This document shows, one piece after another, positions 1 through 7,290 of a DNA stretch of 16,921 nucleotides. The stretch's first letter is position 1, and every line of letters begins with the position of its first letter. The notes below the pieces were generated by a model that searched no databases, was not told the DNA's origin, and was given only the letters and a program-made list of their open reading frames with translations. Both the position numbers and the translations under genes were made by a program. Source of the stretch: Candidatus Acidulodesulfobacterium acidiphilum (lineage in GTDB: Bacteria > SZUA-79 > Acidulodesulfobacterales > Acidulodesulfobacteraceae); assembly GCA_008534395.1 (NCBI GenBank), contig SHMQ01000039.1:1-16921 (forward strand), in the 5' to 3' direction.

Positions 1-82
1 ATGCAATATTATTATATATTTTTTTTCTTTTAAGATAACCTTTATCTATCGGAAAAACCGGGTCATGTAATTGTTGTTCCAT
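1..82 (-). CDS. pstA: Phosphate ABC transporter permease PstA, N-terminal fragment (window edge)
   Basis: An ATG at 82-80 on the minus strand opens a frame with no stop through position 1, giving 27 residues that begin MEQQLHDPVF and end with a basic stretch (KRKK) before YNNIA. PstA proteins typically begin with a short cytoplasmic segment rich in basic residues before the first membrane helix, and pstA normally follows pstC, which ends 63 bases upstream. No good Shine-Dalgarno sequence precedes the ATG. The identity therefore rests on position and this short basic N-terminus; the diagnostic permease domain lies outside the window. Confidence 0.55.
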   Translation of the reverse strand, partial: MEQQLHDPVFPIDKGYLKRKKIYNNIA

Positions 83-145
83 TATAGGATAATTAATTAA
101 ATTATTTATTGATATAATATGTAAGCGTAATTATATATATTCATA

Positions 146-1090
146 TTAACCGCCGCCGAACTGCGACCTGCTAAATCTTCCGCCTATAACTCTGTTTAAA
201 ATATTTCTTCCTACAACATTAACTATAAGACTAACTAATAAAAGAATTAGCGCCAATTCAACTTCGGCAGAGGCATATATAGGGCTGATAACGGCAAAAG
301 TAAATGTATTGGCAAGCATAGAAGATATTGTATATCCAACGCTGAATAAAGATTTTGGAACAATCGCCTGGTTGCCTATTAAAAGGACGGTAGCTATGGT
401 TTCGCCTATAGCTCTTCCAAATCCTAAAATTATTCCTCCATATATTCCGTTCAAAGCATAAGGCATAGAAACGTCTTTTATTACGTCTAATTTAGTAGCG
501 CCCATCGCCAGCGCACCGTCTTTAGCAAGTTTAGGCACGGAAGACAGGGAATCTTTGGTAATCGAAGCAATTATGGGCAAAATCATGAAAGCTACTATTA
601 TACTGGCGGCAAGGATACCGTAACCAATGTTTTCTTCCACCCTTAAAAACGGTATGCCTGAAAAATGACTTTTAAAAAAAGGTTCTACTGATTCCCTTAA
701 CCAGGGAACTACGGTTAATACGCCCCAAACCCCAAAAACAACGCTGGGTATGCCTGCAAGCATTTCAATAATTACGGTAAAAATACCTCTTAAAAAAAGG
801 GGGCAGTATTCCTGTAAAAAAATTCCTATTCCTAAACTGAAAGGTATCGCAAATATGAGAGCAAGGAAAGTAACGGCAAATGTTCCTGCCAGGAAAGTCA
901 AGGCTCCAAATATTTCTGCCGGAGGATTCCACTCTTTCCTCCATAAAAAAGATATACCATATCTAGTTATGGACGGATAACTATAATATACTATAACAAT
1001 AACTGCTATTAAAAAAATAACTACGACGGCAAAAACAAATACCGATAAAATGAATTTAAAAAAGTCGTCTTTGTATTTTAAATTAAACAT
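146..1090 (-). CDS. pstC: Phosphate ABC transporter permease PstC
   Basis: Inner-membrane permease of the high-affinity phosphate importer PstSCAB, which pairs with PstA to form the channel. The protein is 314 residues, usual for PstC. A long first membrane helix (about residues 13-36) is followed by a WNPPAEIFGAL segment (54-64) and a LAGIPSVVFGVWG motif (111-123), both typical of PstC. The cytoplasmic EAA-type loop that docks to the PstB ATPase is visible at about 190-229 (GALAMGATKLDVI then GRAIGET). It follows pstS on the same strand, separated by 217 bases holding a terminator-like element, so it is probably transcribed at a lower level than pstS. No clear ribosome binding site precedes the chosen ATG, but the hydrophobic N-terminus leaves no better alternative. 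Confidence 0.93.
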   Translation of the reverse strand: MFNLKYKDDFFKFILSVFVFAVVVIFLIAVIVIVYYSYPSITRYGISFLWRKEWNPPAEIFGALTFLAGTFAVTFLALIFAIPFSLGIGIFLQEYCPLFLRGIFTVIIEMLAGIPSVVFGVWGVLTVVPWLRESVEPFFKSHFSGIPFLRVEENIGYGILAASIIVAFMILPIIASITKDSLSSVPKLAKDGALAMGATKLDVIKDVSMPYALNGIYGGIILGFGRAIGETIATVLLIGNQAIVPKSLFSVGYTISSMLANTFTFAVISPIYASAEVELALILLLVSLIVNVVGRNILNRVIGGRFSRSQFGGG

Positions 1091-1191
1091 TAATTAAAAT
1101 TGTTATGTCAGTTTTTTTAGTCTATATTTTTTTATTTAAGTTAGGTATTAATTAATTTTTTTAATTATAGCATATTATTTTTAATTTTTCT

Positions 1192-1231
1192 AAAAAAAAT
1201 AACTCCCGCAATACCTAAATAAGATAGCGGG
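1192..1231 (-). terminator. Rho-independent terminator or attenuator between pstS and pstC
   Basis: On the minus strand the transcript leaving pstS forms a stem of CCCGC with GCGGG (1227-1231 with 1205-1209), extended by four pairs including one G-U wobble (1223-1226 with 1212-1215, two-base bulge). A run of eight T follows (1199-1192). A G+C stem plus T-run is the classic intrinsic terminator. Placed inside the pst operon, it would trim most transcripts after pstS and let a minority read into pstC, consistent with the known need for more binding protein than permease. Confidence 0.65.
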
Positions 1232-1235
1232 CAGC

Positions 1236-1281
1236 AAACGGCGCGATAAGCATTTTTATTAATCTGCTAATCGCGCAGTTT
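1236..1281 (-). other. Stem-loop downstream of pstS
   Basis: A long imperfect inverted repeat: AAAC, GCGCGAT and AGCA (1236-1252) pair with TGCT, ATCGCGC and GTTT (1265-1281), with two single mismatches and a 12-base loop. It lies 26 bases after the pstS stop and just before the T-run terminator. It may protect the 3' end of the pstS transcript from decay, as REP-type stem-loops do after binding-protein genes; that role is inferred. Confidence 0.6.
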
Positions 1282-1307
1282 GTTTATATAAATTAGTTAA
1301 TAATTTT

Positions 1308-2402
1308 TTATTTTACCTGCGCCAAAAGTTTTTTAACGTTCGGCAAAACAGACTTTGGAAGCGGGGCAAAACCGGTCTTAACGGTATATTTTGTGGCCTG
1401 TCCAGGACCAAGAGCCCAGCTTACAAGGTCTTTAATAGATTTTGTCGTAGAAGAATTGGGCTGTTTTTTCCTAATCATCCAAAACTCAAAATTTGAATCG
1501 GGGTATGCATTCTTAGCCGAAATATTCCAAACTATGGATTTATCAAAATCGGCAGGAAAACCGCCCTGTTTTAATGCAGAGTTTGCGGCAGCCGCTATAG
1601 TTTTAACCGAACCCACTACATAATTACCGGCTTTATTTAACATTGCAGCGCTTGCAAGATGATATTCCAAAACCCAGCCAAGGCCTACATAACCTATACT
1701 GCCTGGAGTACTTTTAACGGCCGAAACAACCGCATCGCTTCCAAGATAACCGCTTCCAGTAGGCCAATCAGGAGAAAGACTTCTTCCTACTTTCTTTGCC
1801 CACGCTTTTGAAGTATCAGTCAAAAGACTAGTAAAATCAAAAGTAGTTCCGCTTGCATCCGCTCTGTGAACTACAAATATATTAAGATTAGGAAATTTAT
1901 ATTGCGGATTAAGTTTTTTAAATGCGGGATTATCCCAGTTTTTAATCTTGCCCATATAAATTTCGGAGACTAATTTCGGCGTCATTTTAAGATTTACGTT
2001 TTTTGGTATTCCCGGAATGTTGTAAATAACCTGCGCATCGTCGAGAGCAACAGGAACGTTAAGTAAATTAGGATACTTTTTTTTGAAAGCTTTCGTAAGA
2101 TAAGCATCAGATGCTCCTATGGTAATATTGCCGTCGGCTGAGTTTGAAATTCCAAAACCCGAACCTGTACCGGCAACGGAAACCGTGACATTCGAATGAA
2201 GTTTATGATACTCAACCGCCCAAACGGAATTTAACGGATAAAGCATTGTAGAGCCGGAAATGGTAAGCGTTCCGGCCGGAACCTTAGAACTTGCCGCAGG
2301 CGTTTTAGATTTAGCGCATCCCGAAACAAGAAACGATAATCCGACGACGGCAGAAACCGTCGCAACTCCCAACAGCATTTTTTTCTTACTGCTTTTGTTC
2401 AT
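1308..2402 (-). CDS. pstS: Phosphate-binding lipoprotein PstS
   Basis: Extracytoplasmic phosphate-binding component of the Pst importer. The N-terminus is a lipoprotein signal: basic MNKSSKKKM, hydrophobic core, then lipobox VSGC with the modified cysteine at residue 29. The mature protein shows PstS-family segments: ISGSTMLYPL near the start, GTGSGFGI, ADASGTTFDF and GSIGYVGLGWV; the SGST and SGTT loops are where phosphate oxygens are bound in known structures. The length of 364 residues is normal. A strong ribosome site (GGAGGG, six bases before the ATG) fixes the start. It heads the operon and lies under a Pho-box promoter. The lipid anchor implies tethering to a membrane rather than the free periplasmic form of E. 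coli. Confidence 0.95.
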   Translation of the reverse strand: MNKSSKKKMLLGVATVSAVVGLSFLVSGCAKSKTPAASSKVPAGTLTISGSTMLYPLNSVWAVEYHKLHSNVTVSVAGTGSGFGISNSADGNITIGASDAYLTKAFKKKYPNLLNVPVALDDAQVIYNIPGIPKNVNLKMTPKLVSEIYMGKIKNWDNPAFKKLNPQYKFPNLNIFVVHRADASGTTFDFTSLLTDTSKAWAKKVGRSLSPDWPTGSGYLGSDAVVSAVKSTPGSIGYVGLGWVLEYHLASAAMLNKAGNYVVGSVKTIAAAANSALKQGGFPADFDKSIVWNISAKNAYPDSNFEFWMIRKKQPNSSTTKSIKDLVSWALGPGQATKYTVKTGFAPLPKSVLPNVKKLLAQVK

Positions 2403-2467
2403 ACTTTCCCTCCATAATTAAATTTAAATTTTTGATTTGTCTTTTCGCAAAATTTATTGCTTTAATT

Positions 2468-2473
2468 ATCATA
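2468..2473 (-). promoter_or_regulatory. Likely -10 box of the pstS promoter
   Basis: TATGAT on the minus strand (2473-2468). It starts ten bases after the last 7-mer core of the Pho box (TTGTAAT, 2490-2484), the spacing used in activator-dependent Pho promoters where the Pho box replaces the -35 element. An overlapping alternative is GATAAT at 2470-2465. Confidence 0.55.
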
Positions 2474-2479
2474 ACAGAT

Positions 2480-2523
2480 TTTTATTACAATTTTATTACA
2501 TTTATGTTAAATTTTTGTAACAA
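2480..2523 (-). promoter_or_regulatory. Pho box: four tandem 11-bp PhoB/PhoP-type repeats upstream of pstS
   Basis: Read on the minus strand, 2523-2480 is four consecutive 11-base units: TTGTTACAAAA, ATTTAACATAA, ATGTAATAAAA, TTGTAATAAAA. The E. coli Pho-box half-site is CTGTCAT followed by four A/T bases, also with 11-base spacing. Units 3 and 4 match that pattern closely, unit 1 fairly well and unit 2 weakly. The box lies about 80 bases upstream of the pstS start and directs that gene. Confidence 0.75.
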
Positions 2524-2550
2524 TTCTGGCAAGGCCGCAAAATTGTATGA

Positions 2551-2556
2551 TATAAT
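2551..2556 (+). promoter_or_regulatory. Candidate -10 box for the alcohol dehydrogenase gene
   Basis: A perfect TATAAT on the plus strand, about 65 bases upstream of the dehydrogenase start. No convincing -35 element lies at 16-18 bases (GGCAAG at 17), so it may be weak or activator-dependent. The Pho box ends 27 bases upstream, so phosphate-dependent effects on this gene are conceivable but unproven. Confidence 0.4.
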
Positions 2557-2622
2557 AGTCGAAATTAATTTCTTTTATATTAATACCAATGTTAATATTA
2601 ATATTATTAAGGGGGTAAACAC

Positions 2623-3777
2623 ATGACAAAATTCACCATCTATAATCCGGTTAAAATACATTTCGGCGCAGGCATTATTTCTGAAGCGGGAAAAATTGCC
2701 AAGAAATATTCCGATAATGTATTAATAGTTACCGGAAAAAATTCAATGCAAAAAACCGGAACGTTAGATAAGCTTGTTAAAATTTTAAAAGAATCAGGTA
2801 TAACGGTAACTATTTACGACGGTATAACGCCTAACCCCACTATTACCGAAATCGACGAAGCCGCAAAAATCGCAAAGCAAAAAGGCGTCGGCCTAATAAT
2901 AGGTTTAGGAGGCGGAAGTCCGCTCGATTCCGCAAAGGCAATAGCGGTTGCGGCAAAAGGAGATATTCCGGTATGGGAATACTTAAAAACTCAGGCTAAC
3001 GATGCGATTCCGGTTATAACCATAGTTTCAACTTCAGGAACGGGAAGCGAGGTAAACAGATATTCGGTTATGTCCAATCCTGCGACCGGCGAAAAACCGG
3101 GCTTCGGTTATGAATGTATGTATCCGAAAGAAGCCGTAATAGATCCGGAAATAACCTCGTCAATGCCTCCTTATGTAACGGCAACTACGGGTTTTGACGT
3201 TTTTGTCCATATTTTTGAAGCATTTACCGGAAAGGCAAAAAACGAGTTCTCAACTGCATACTGCATGCAGGCGTTTTATCTTTTAAAAGACAATTTGATT
3301 AAAGCATATAACGAACCCGATAATATGCAGGCAAGGGGCAATATGGCGCTTGCCTCGGCGCTCGCGGGACTTGCCATAGATATTTCAGGCGTAGGAATAA
3401 TGCATGCAATGGAACATCCCGTATCCGGAAATTATCCTAATGTTGCGCACGGAGCGGGACTCGCCGTTCTGGCGCTGGAATCTATGAAATACAACTTAAA
3501 CACATGTAAAAGGGATTATATGCTTATAGCGCATCATTTCGGCATTAAAAGAGCGGGCAAAAGCGACGATGAATATGCAATGTCTTTGATAGAAAAGACG
3601 GAAGAGATAATTACCGCTTTAAAACTTAACGTAAAACTCAAAGATCTCGGCGTAGAAAAAGACAAGCTTCAAAAAATTGCAAAAGAATCTTTTATAACTA
3701 TGGGATTTGCTATAGAAAACAATCCTGCAGAAATTGACGAGAACGAAATTTTAAGACTGTTGGAGAATAGCTATTAA
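2623..3777 (+). CDS. Iron-containing (group III) alcohol dehydrogenase
   Basis: NAD(P)-dependent interconversion of an alcohol and an aldehyde or ketone; a cytoplasmic Fe-ADH family enzyme of 384 residues, the normal size. The nucleotide-binding GLGGGSPLDSAKA lies at 94-106 and the family signature STSGTGSEV at 136-144. Metal ligands expected from FucO are present: D192 and H196 (FDVFVH), H261 in the HAMEHP segment and H276 in AHGAG. The spacing between the last two histidines is one residue longer than in FucO. The ribosome site GGGGG seven bases before the ATG supports the start. It is a single gene, divergent from pstS and closed by a hairpin at 3825-3872. Substrate cannot be read from the sequence; butanol-, propanediol- and lactaldehyde-type enzymes share these motifs. 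Confidence 0.9.
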   Translation: MTKFTIYNPVKIHFGAGIISEAGKIAKKYSDNVLIVTGKNSMQKTGTLDKLVKILKESGITVTIYDGITPNPTITEIDEAAKIAKQKGVGLIIGLGGGSPLDSAKAIAVAAKGDIPVWEYLKTQANDAIPVITIVSTSGTGSEVNRYSVMSNPATGEKPGFGYECMYPKEAVIDPEITSSMPPYVTATTGFDVFVHIFEAFTGKAKNEFSTAYCMQAFYLLKDNLIKAYNEPDNMQARGNMALASALAGLAIDISGVGIMHAMEHPVSGNYPNVAHGAGLAVLALESMKYNLNTCKRDYMLIAHHFGIKRAGKSDDEYAMSLIEKTEEIITALKLNVKLKDLGVEKDKLQKIAKESFITMGFAIENNPAEIDENEILRLLENSY

Positions 3778-3824
3778 CGCTATTGATGAGTTTATAAATA
3801 ATGTGCTGATTATTAATGATATTA

Positions 3825-3872
3825 TATATAAAGAGTTACAGCTAACTATTTTTAGCGACAACTCTTTATATA
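3825..3872 (+). terminator. Long hairpin terminator after the alcohol dehydrogenase
   Basis: A perfect 13-base stem (TATATAAAGAGTT at 3825-3837 with its complement at 3860-3872) encloses a second small stem (GCTAA with TTAGC, 3841-3856). On the plus strand it is followed by TTTTATTT, as in an intrinsic terminator. Nothing T-rich follows on the minus strand, although the hairpin also sits just past the end of the zinc-ribbon operon. Confidence 0.7.
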
Positions 3873-3886
3873 TTTTATTTCAAAAA

Positions 3887-4110
3887 TCATGCCAATTTTT
3901 GCCTGCATTTTTCACAAAATTTTGCTTCAGGAGCATTCTTAAAACGCAGTTTGAAACAAATATATTGTTAGGACCATCTTTGTTTACATAAAATTTAGTT
4001 AATACTAATGACGTCGAATTTGTCTTTTTAGCTCTTGCAACAGCTATTAAAATTATAATAACTATAACTATTAACGGGGCAAAATTTGTAAGGTTTTGCA
4101 TTAAATTCAT
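3887..4110 (-). pseudogene. Small membrane protein with C-terminal zinc ribbon, frameshifted
   Basis: The frame starting at 4110 gives MNLMQNLTNF, one membrane helix (about residues 11-25), a basic segment and FYVNKDGPNN, then an unconvincing tail ending at 3880. In the -1 frame from 3967 to the stop at 3887-3889, the DNA instead encodes a zinc-ribbon half: YICFK, then FKNAPEAKFCEKC, then RQKLA. Joining the two frames at about 3965-3969 (one base missing) restores a TM plus zinc-ribbon protein of the kind found twice upstream in this operon. The first ribbon cysteine pair is also damaged: CFKL-R where CxxC-G is expected. It lies 33 bases after the LppM-like gene. It could be a decaying gene, programmed frameshifting or an assembly error. 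Confidence 0.6.
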
Positions 4111-4143
4111 AACGATATTCTACTAATTTTTTAAAAATATAAT

Positions 4144-4815
4144 TTATTCTGCTTTTTTCTTTCTATTCGCTATTAACAAAATCGATATAATAATTATCCC
4201 TACAAACGAGATAAAGAAAATAGCAATAAGTATTATAATTGCGGTATCGGAAGATAAAAAAGATAAAATACCGTTATACGGACGATATATAACATAAGCG
4301 GTTTTTCCATATAAAAAATCAGTTGTATTATTAAAAACCACTATATTTGCAGATTTAATTTTTCCGTCGGTACCGTTTTTCTTTAAAATATTTCCCGGAA
4401 CGTGTACGGTTAACTCGCTAATATTTTTCAGATAGCCGAAATCTAACCTTACGGTATTGTTCTTTTTGTCAACGGTTATTTTTATTCCGGCTCTTTTTGC
4501 ATCGACCCACCTTACAAATACCTTATAATTTAACAATCCATTTTTATCGATAACAGGCTTAGAAACCTTAACATAACTATACTTTTTTAAAAAATGCTCT
4601 TTTATTTTGCTCATAGGATATCCGGTTGGAATATCTAAAAGTCGATAAATGCCATAACCCCCTCCGGTTTTATCGATATGTAAATCTCCGACTACCTTAC
4701 AACCCGGAATTATCAAAAATATAGACAGTAAAGTTAATAATAGCGCTATTTTAAATTTAACTTTTTTATTTTTCATCGTTTCTTTATTTTTAATATTATT
4801 TTCTATTTTTTTCAT
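4144..4815 (-). CDS. Putative lipoprotein with C-terminal membrane anchor, LppM-like
   Basis: Function unknown; 223 residues. A basic N-terminus is followed by a hydrophobic stretch ending IIPGC, a tolerable lipobox with cysteine 39. Next comes a beta-rich extracytoplasmic domain starting VVGDLHIDKTGGGYGIY, and a strong membrane helix at about 192-216 followed by a basic tail (NRKKKAE). A lipobox, a 'GC-x-V-x-D-x-x-I' beginning and a C-terminal helix recall the LppM/DUF3153 family, but this is a resemblance in layout, not a confirmed match. The start is fixed by GGAG seven bases upstream; the in-frame ATG at codon 14 has no ribosome site. It is the third gene of the zinc-ribbon operon, 53 bases after its upstream neighbour. 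Confidence 0.65.
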   Translation of the reverse strand: MKKIENNIKNKETMKNKKVKFKIALLLTLLSIFLIIPGCKVVGDLHIDKTGGGYGIYRLLDIPTGYPMSKIKEHFLKKYSYVKVSKPVIDKNGLLNYKVFVRWVDAKRAGIKITVDKKNNTVRLDFGYLKNISELTVHVPGNILKKNGTDGKIKSANIVVFNNTTDFLYGKTAYVIYRPYNGILSFLSSDTAIIILIAIFFISFVGIIIISILLIANRKKKAE

Positions 4816-4868
4816 ACCATAACTCCGAACGAAATGTTATATTTTATTTTCATTAAAAATAAACTTAA

Positions 4869-5966
4869 TTATCGCACTTTAATATAAGCCGCCGGCGATT
4901 CTTCGATCGTAGCAGCAGAAGTTACCGTAAGAACGTAGGTGTATGTTCCTGCCGGAAAATTAGACGGAATTTTCATGGCAAGATTGACGTTGTAAATTCC
5001 GGGCTTATCGACGTTGACGTAAGAATTGTTATAAGCCGTAAGGCCGTTTCCATAAACTTCGTACGTCAATTTTACGCTCTGCGAAGACTGATTAGGCGGC
5101 GTCTCGGCATAAAATTTGGAATTAATATTAATCGTACTGCCGGGACTAGCGCTGACGTTGTCTGCCATAACGTTTGAAATTATAACAGCAGGGGCATTTC
5201 CCGCTGCACTGCCGAGAGGCGAAATACCGACAATATTCGGGCTTGCAGAACTCAAGTAAGTTTTAAATGCGGAAAACCCACCGGCTCTATTAGTAGGCCT
5301 GCTTGAATTATTATTAGAGTAAACGTAAGTCGGCGCAGAAGAAACATTACCGTTGGGCTGAGAAGAATTAGCGGGATTATTTGAATTAGGTATATTTTTA
5401 ATTATATTTTTATTTTTCTTTGAAGATTTAACTTGACGTTTATGCTTATGTTTATTATGTTTATGTTTTTCGGATTTATTTTTAGTTTTAATGTGAAAAA
5501 CTTTGTATATTTTTTTTTCTACTTTTTTAAGTTTGCCGGTTTTGAATAAAGAAAAAAGAATACCGCCACTACCTATAAATATAATCGCCAAAACAATTAT
5601 AGAGATCAACAATCGTTTTCCTTTTTTACCGCCGCCTTTATTAAGTATTTTCGGTGCTTTGGGAGTTGCCGACGAAAATGCACTATCGCCGCTTGGATTT
5701 TTGAGACTAATACCTTCTTTTGCGTCGTTTTGCATCGAACTTTCGGCCCTGATGCTCGCATCTGCATTGTTTTTGACTAAATTGACGTTATTTTCGGGCG
5801 TTTGAACGGGCGAAGGCGAAGCGTTTGCATTTTTTAAAACGTTAGTATTGTGCGCAGAAGCCTTATCAGATGACGCCTGCTTCCTCTCGAATTTTTGTCC
5901 GCATTTTGGACAGAAATTTGCGTTATCGTTTTCTATTTTCGTACCGCAATTTTTACAAAAAAACAT
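4869..5966 (-). CDS. Zinc-ribbon, single-TM protein with C-terminal Ig-like domain
   Basis: Function unknown; 365 residues. The N-terminal zinc ribbon has cysteines 4, 7, 19 and 22 (CKNC and CPKC). A Ser/Ala/Asn-rich cytoplasmic linker runs to about 115, then one membrane helix at about 118-141. Beyond it lies a very basic His/Lys-rich stretch (about 161-185, including KHKHNKHKHKR), an Asn/Ser/Pro-rich linker to about 240, and a C-terminal beta-sandwich-like region (about 258-364) with alternating hydrophobics, resembling bacterial Ig-like domains that end 'PAGTYTYVLTVTS'. The ribbon is thus predicted inside and the Ig-like domain outside. The ribosome site AGAGGAAA supports the start. It begins 16 bases after the six-TM zinc-ribbon gene ends, so the two are surely co-transcribed. 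Confidence 0.75.
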   Translation of the reverse strand: MFFCKNCGTKIENDNANFCPKCGQKFERKQASSDKASAHNTNVLKNANASPSPVQTPENNVNLVKNNADASIRAESSMQNDAKEGISLKNPSGDSAFSSATPKAPKILNKGGGKKGKRLLISIIVLAIIFIGSGGILFSLFKTGKLKKVEKKIYKVFHIKTKNKSEKHKHNKHKHKRQVKSSKKNKNIIKNIPNSNNPANSSQPNGNVSSAPTYVYSNNNSSRPTNRAGGFSAFKTYLSSASPNIVGISPLGSAAGNAPAVIISNVMADNVSASPGSTININSKFYAETPPNQSSQSVKLTYEVYGNGLTAYNNSYVNVDKPGIYNVNLAMKIPSNFPAGTYTYVLTVTSAATIEESPAAYIKVR

Positions 5967-5982
5967 TTTTTATTTCCTCTTT

Positions 5983-7209
5983 TTAACTAAGTTTATTTCC
6001 GCAATTCTCGCAAAATAAAGCATCGGAAGGATTTTGCGCTCCACAAGCCGTGCAAAATTTTACTCCCGCATCGGTTTTAGCGTCTGATGAACCTGTGCTG
6101 CCTCCATGATTAGTTTGCCGTTCAAGTCCTGCCTGCTGCGGTGGAACATTGTTTGTAAAATCCCCGCCGGAAGTCGTTTGAGAAGTCGTCGTTCCTCCTT
6201 TCATGCTTGCCGCTTTTTCTTTATATTTTTCTATGTTGGATTTTAATTTGGAAGTAACGTCGTTAAACTGTGCATCGACATCGTCAAAATTCATATCTGA
6301 TATTACGTCTAAATATATATAGTTCTGTCCTAACATTAAATATACGAAAAGAAGAACCATTAAGAGCATATATATAATACCTACGCCGAATCCTACAAAG
6401 CCCCCGAACATTGAAAGAGAGGACATGATACCGCCGCCTCCGTTTAACATTCCCAGCATAGAACCGCCGTAACCGCCTGATAATAAATAAGTCGGTCTTG
6501 TAACGGCTAATATCGAAGCCGTAAGAGCAAAAGAACATACGGTCAATAATATAAATATTAAAGCTAAGACAACAAAAACCTGCATTAAAAATATGAAGTA
6601 ACCAAAAAGGAGAGTTGAATGTTTTTTATAAATCTTATAAGCTTTTACTATAATTTCTTTTAAATTATTTCCGTCAAAAACTAAAGGGTTGATCATAAAA
6701 TTGATTAAAAGTATTGCAAAAAACATAATGGCAAAGATTATAGTAAATCCCGGTATTCCAATAAAATCTAAAAGTTTGCCTAACCCGGGTATTTTTGCTA
6801 TGAAAAAATAAATAAGAGAAATTATAACGACTACCAAAGGAACTATGGCTAATATTATTTCTGAAATTAAAATACGGTAAAACGAAAATATTCCGAATAT
6901 TATTGCGTCCATTACGGGAATAGACGCCTTATTTCTGGCATGCTCCATTAATACTTTTCCGGTAGCGGTATAACCTATAAGGTAGATAATAAGGTATAAT
7001 ATTACCCCTATAATAGAAACAAATTTTCCAATAGCGGAATGCCCTCTATACGCCATATCGGTTGCTATAGCAATAGATCCTATTAATATAGCAAATGAAA
7101 TTATAAAAGTTGCCAGCAAAAGAATTATTGCTTTAATACGTTGAAATGCTTCAAAAGATTTGACTAAAATTCCAAATTTAAAAAAGGACTCCCCGCGTGC
7201 GACATCCAT
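5983..7209 (-). CDS. Six-TM membrane protein with C-terminal zinc ribbon
   Basis: Function unknown; 408 residues. About six membrane helices are visible (roughly 26-48, 62-82, 115-137, 155-175, 200-232, 271-294), with a glycine-rich segment at 245-275 between the last two. A cytoplasmic tail follows: an amphipathic segment (DVDAQFNDVTSKLKSNIEKY), a Thr/Ser/Gly-rich linker and a zinc ribbon at the extreme C-terminus with cysteines 386, 389, 400 and 403 (CTAC and CENC). A strong AGGAGG precedes the ATG. It is the first gene of the operon, behind a near-consensus promoter. Similar zinc-ribbon tails occur on many uncharacterised bacterial membrane proteins; no enzymatic motif is visible. Confidence 0.75.
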   Translation of the reverse strand: MDVARGESFFKFGILVKSFEAFQRIKAIILLLATFIISFAILIGSIAIATDMAYRGHSAIGKFVSIIGVILYLIIYLIGYTATGKVLMEHARNKASIPVMDAIIFGIFSFYRILISEIILAIVPLVVVIISLIYFFIAKIPGLGKLLDFIGIPGFTIIFAIMFFAILLINFMINPLVFDGNNLKEIIVKAYKIYKKHSTLLFGYFIFLMQVFVVLALIFILLTVCSFALTASILAVTRPTYLLSGGYGGSMLGMLNGGGGIMSSLSMFGGFVGFGVGIIYMLLMVLLFVYLMLGQNYIYLDVISDMNFDDVDAQFNDVTSKLKSNIEKYKEKAASMKGGTTTSQTTSGGDFTNNVPPQQAGLERQTNHGGSTGSSDAKTDAGVKFCTACGAQNPSDALFCENCGNKLS

Positions 7210-7290
7210 AATTCCTCCTAAAGAATTTCAAAGATTTGATTAAATTATAAGCGATATGTTTATTTTATATTATAATTTAAATTTATAATA

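Noticed and set aside
2527-2540. Possible sigma-54 promoter (TGGCAAG then GC) before the dehydrogenase
   Set aside because: The GG and GC elements are too close by two or three bases for a -24/-12 promoter, and the TTGC core is missing.
2432-2626. 64-codon plus-strand frame upstream of the dehydrogenase
   Set aside because: It runs through the Pho box and promoter region, has AT-driven composition (Ile/Asn/Phe), no ribosome site and no recognisable domain.
3803-3991. 62-codon plus-strand frame after the dehydrogenase
   Set aside because: It spans the long hairpin terminator and is antisense to the zinc-ribbon remnant; no ribosome site.
6284-6538. 84-codon Arg/Tyr-rich minus-strand frame
   Set aside because: It lies wholly inside the six-TM zinc-ribbon gene in another frame; the arginine and tyrosine bias is an out-of-frame artefact.
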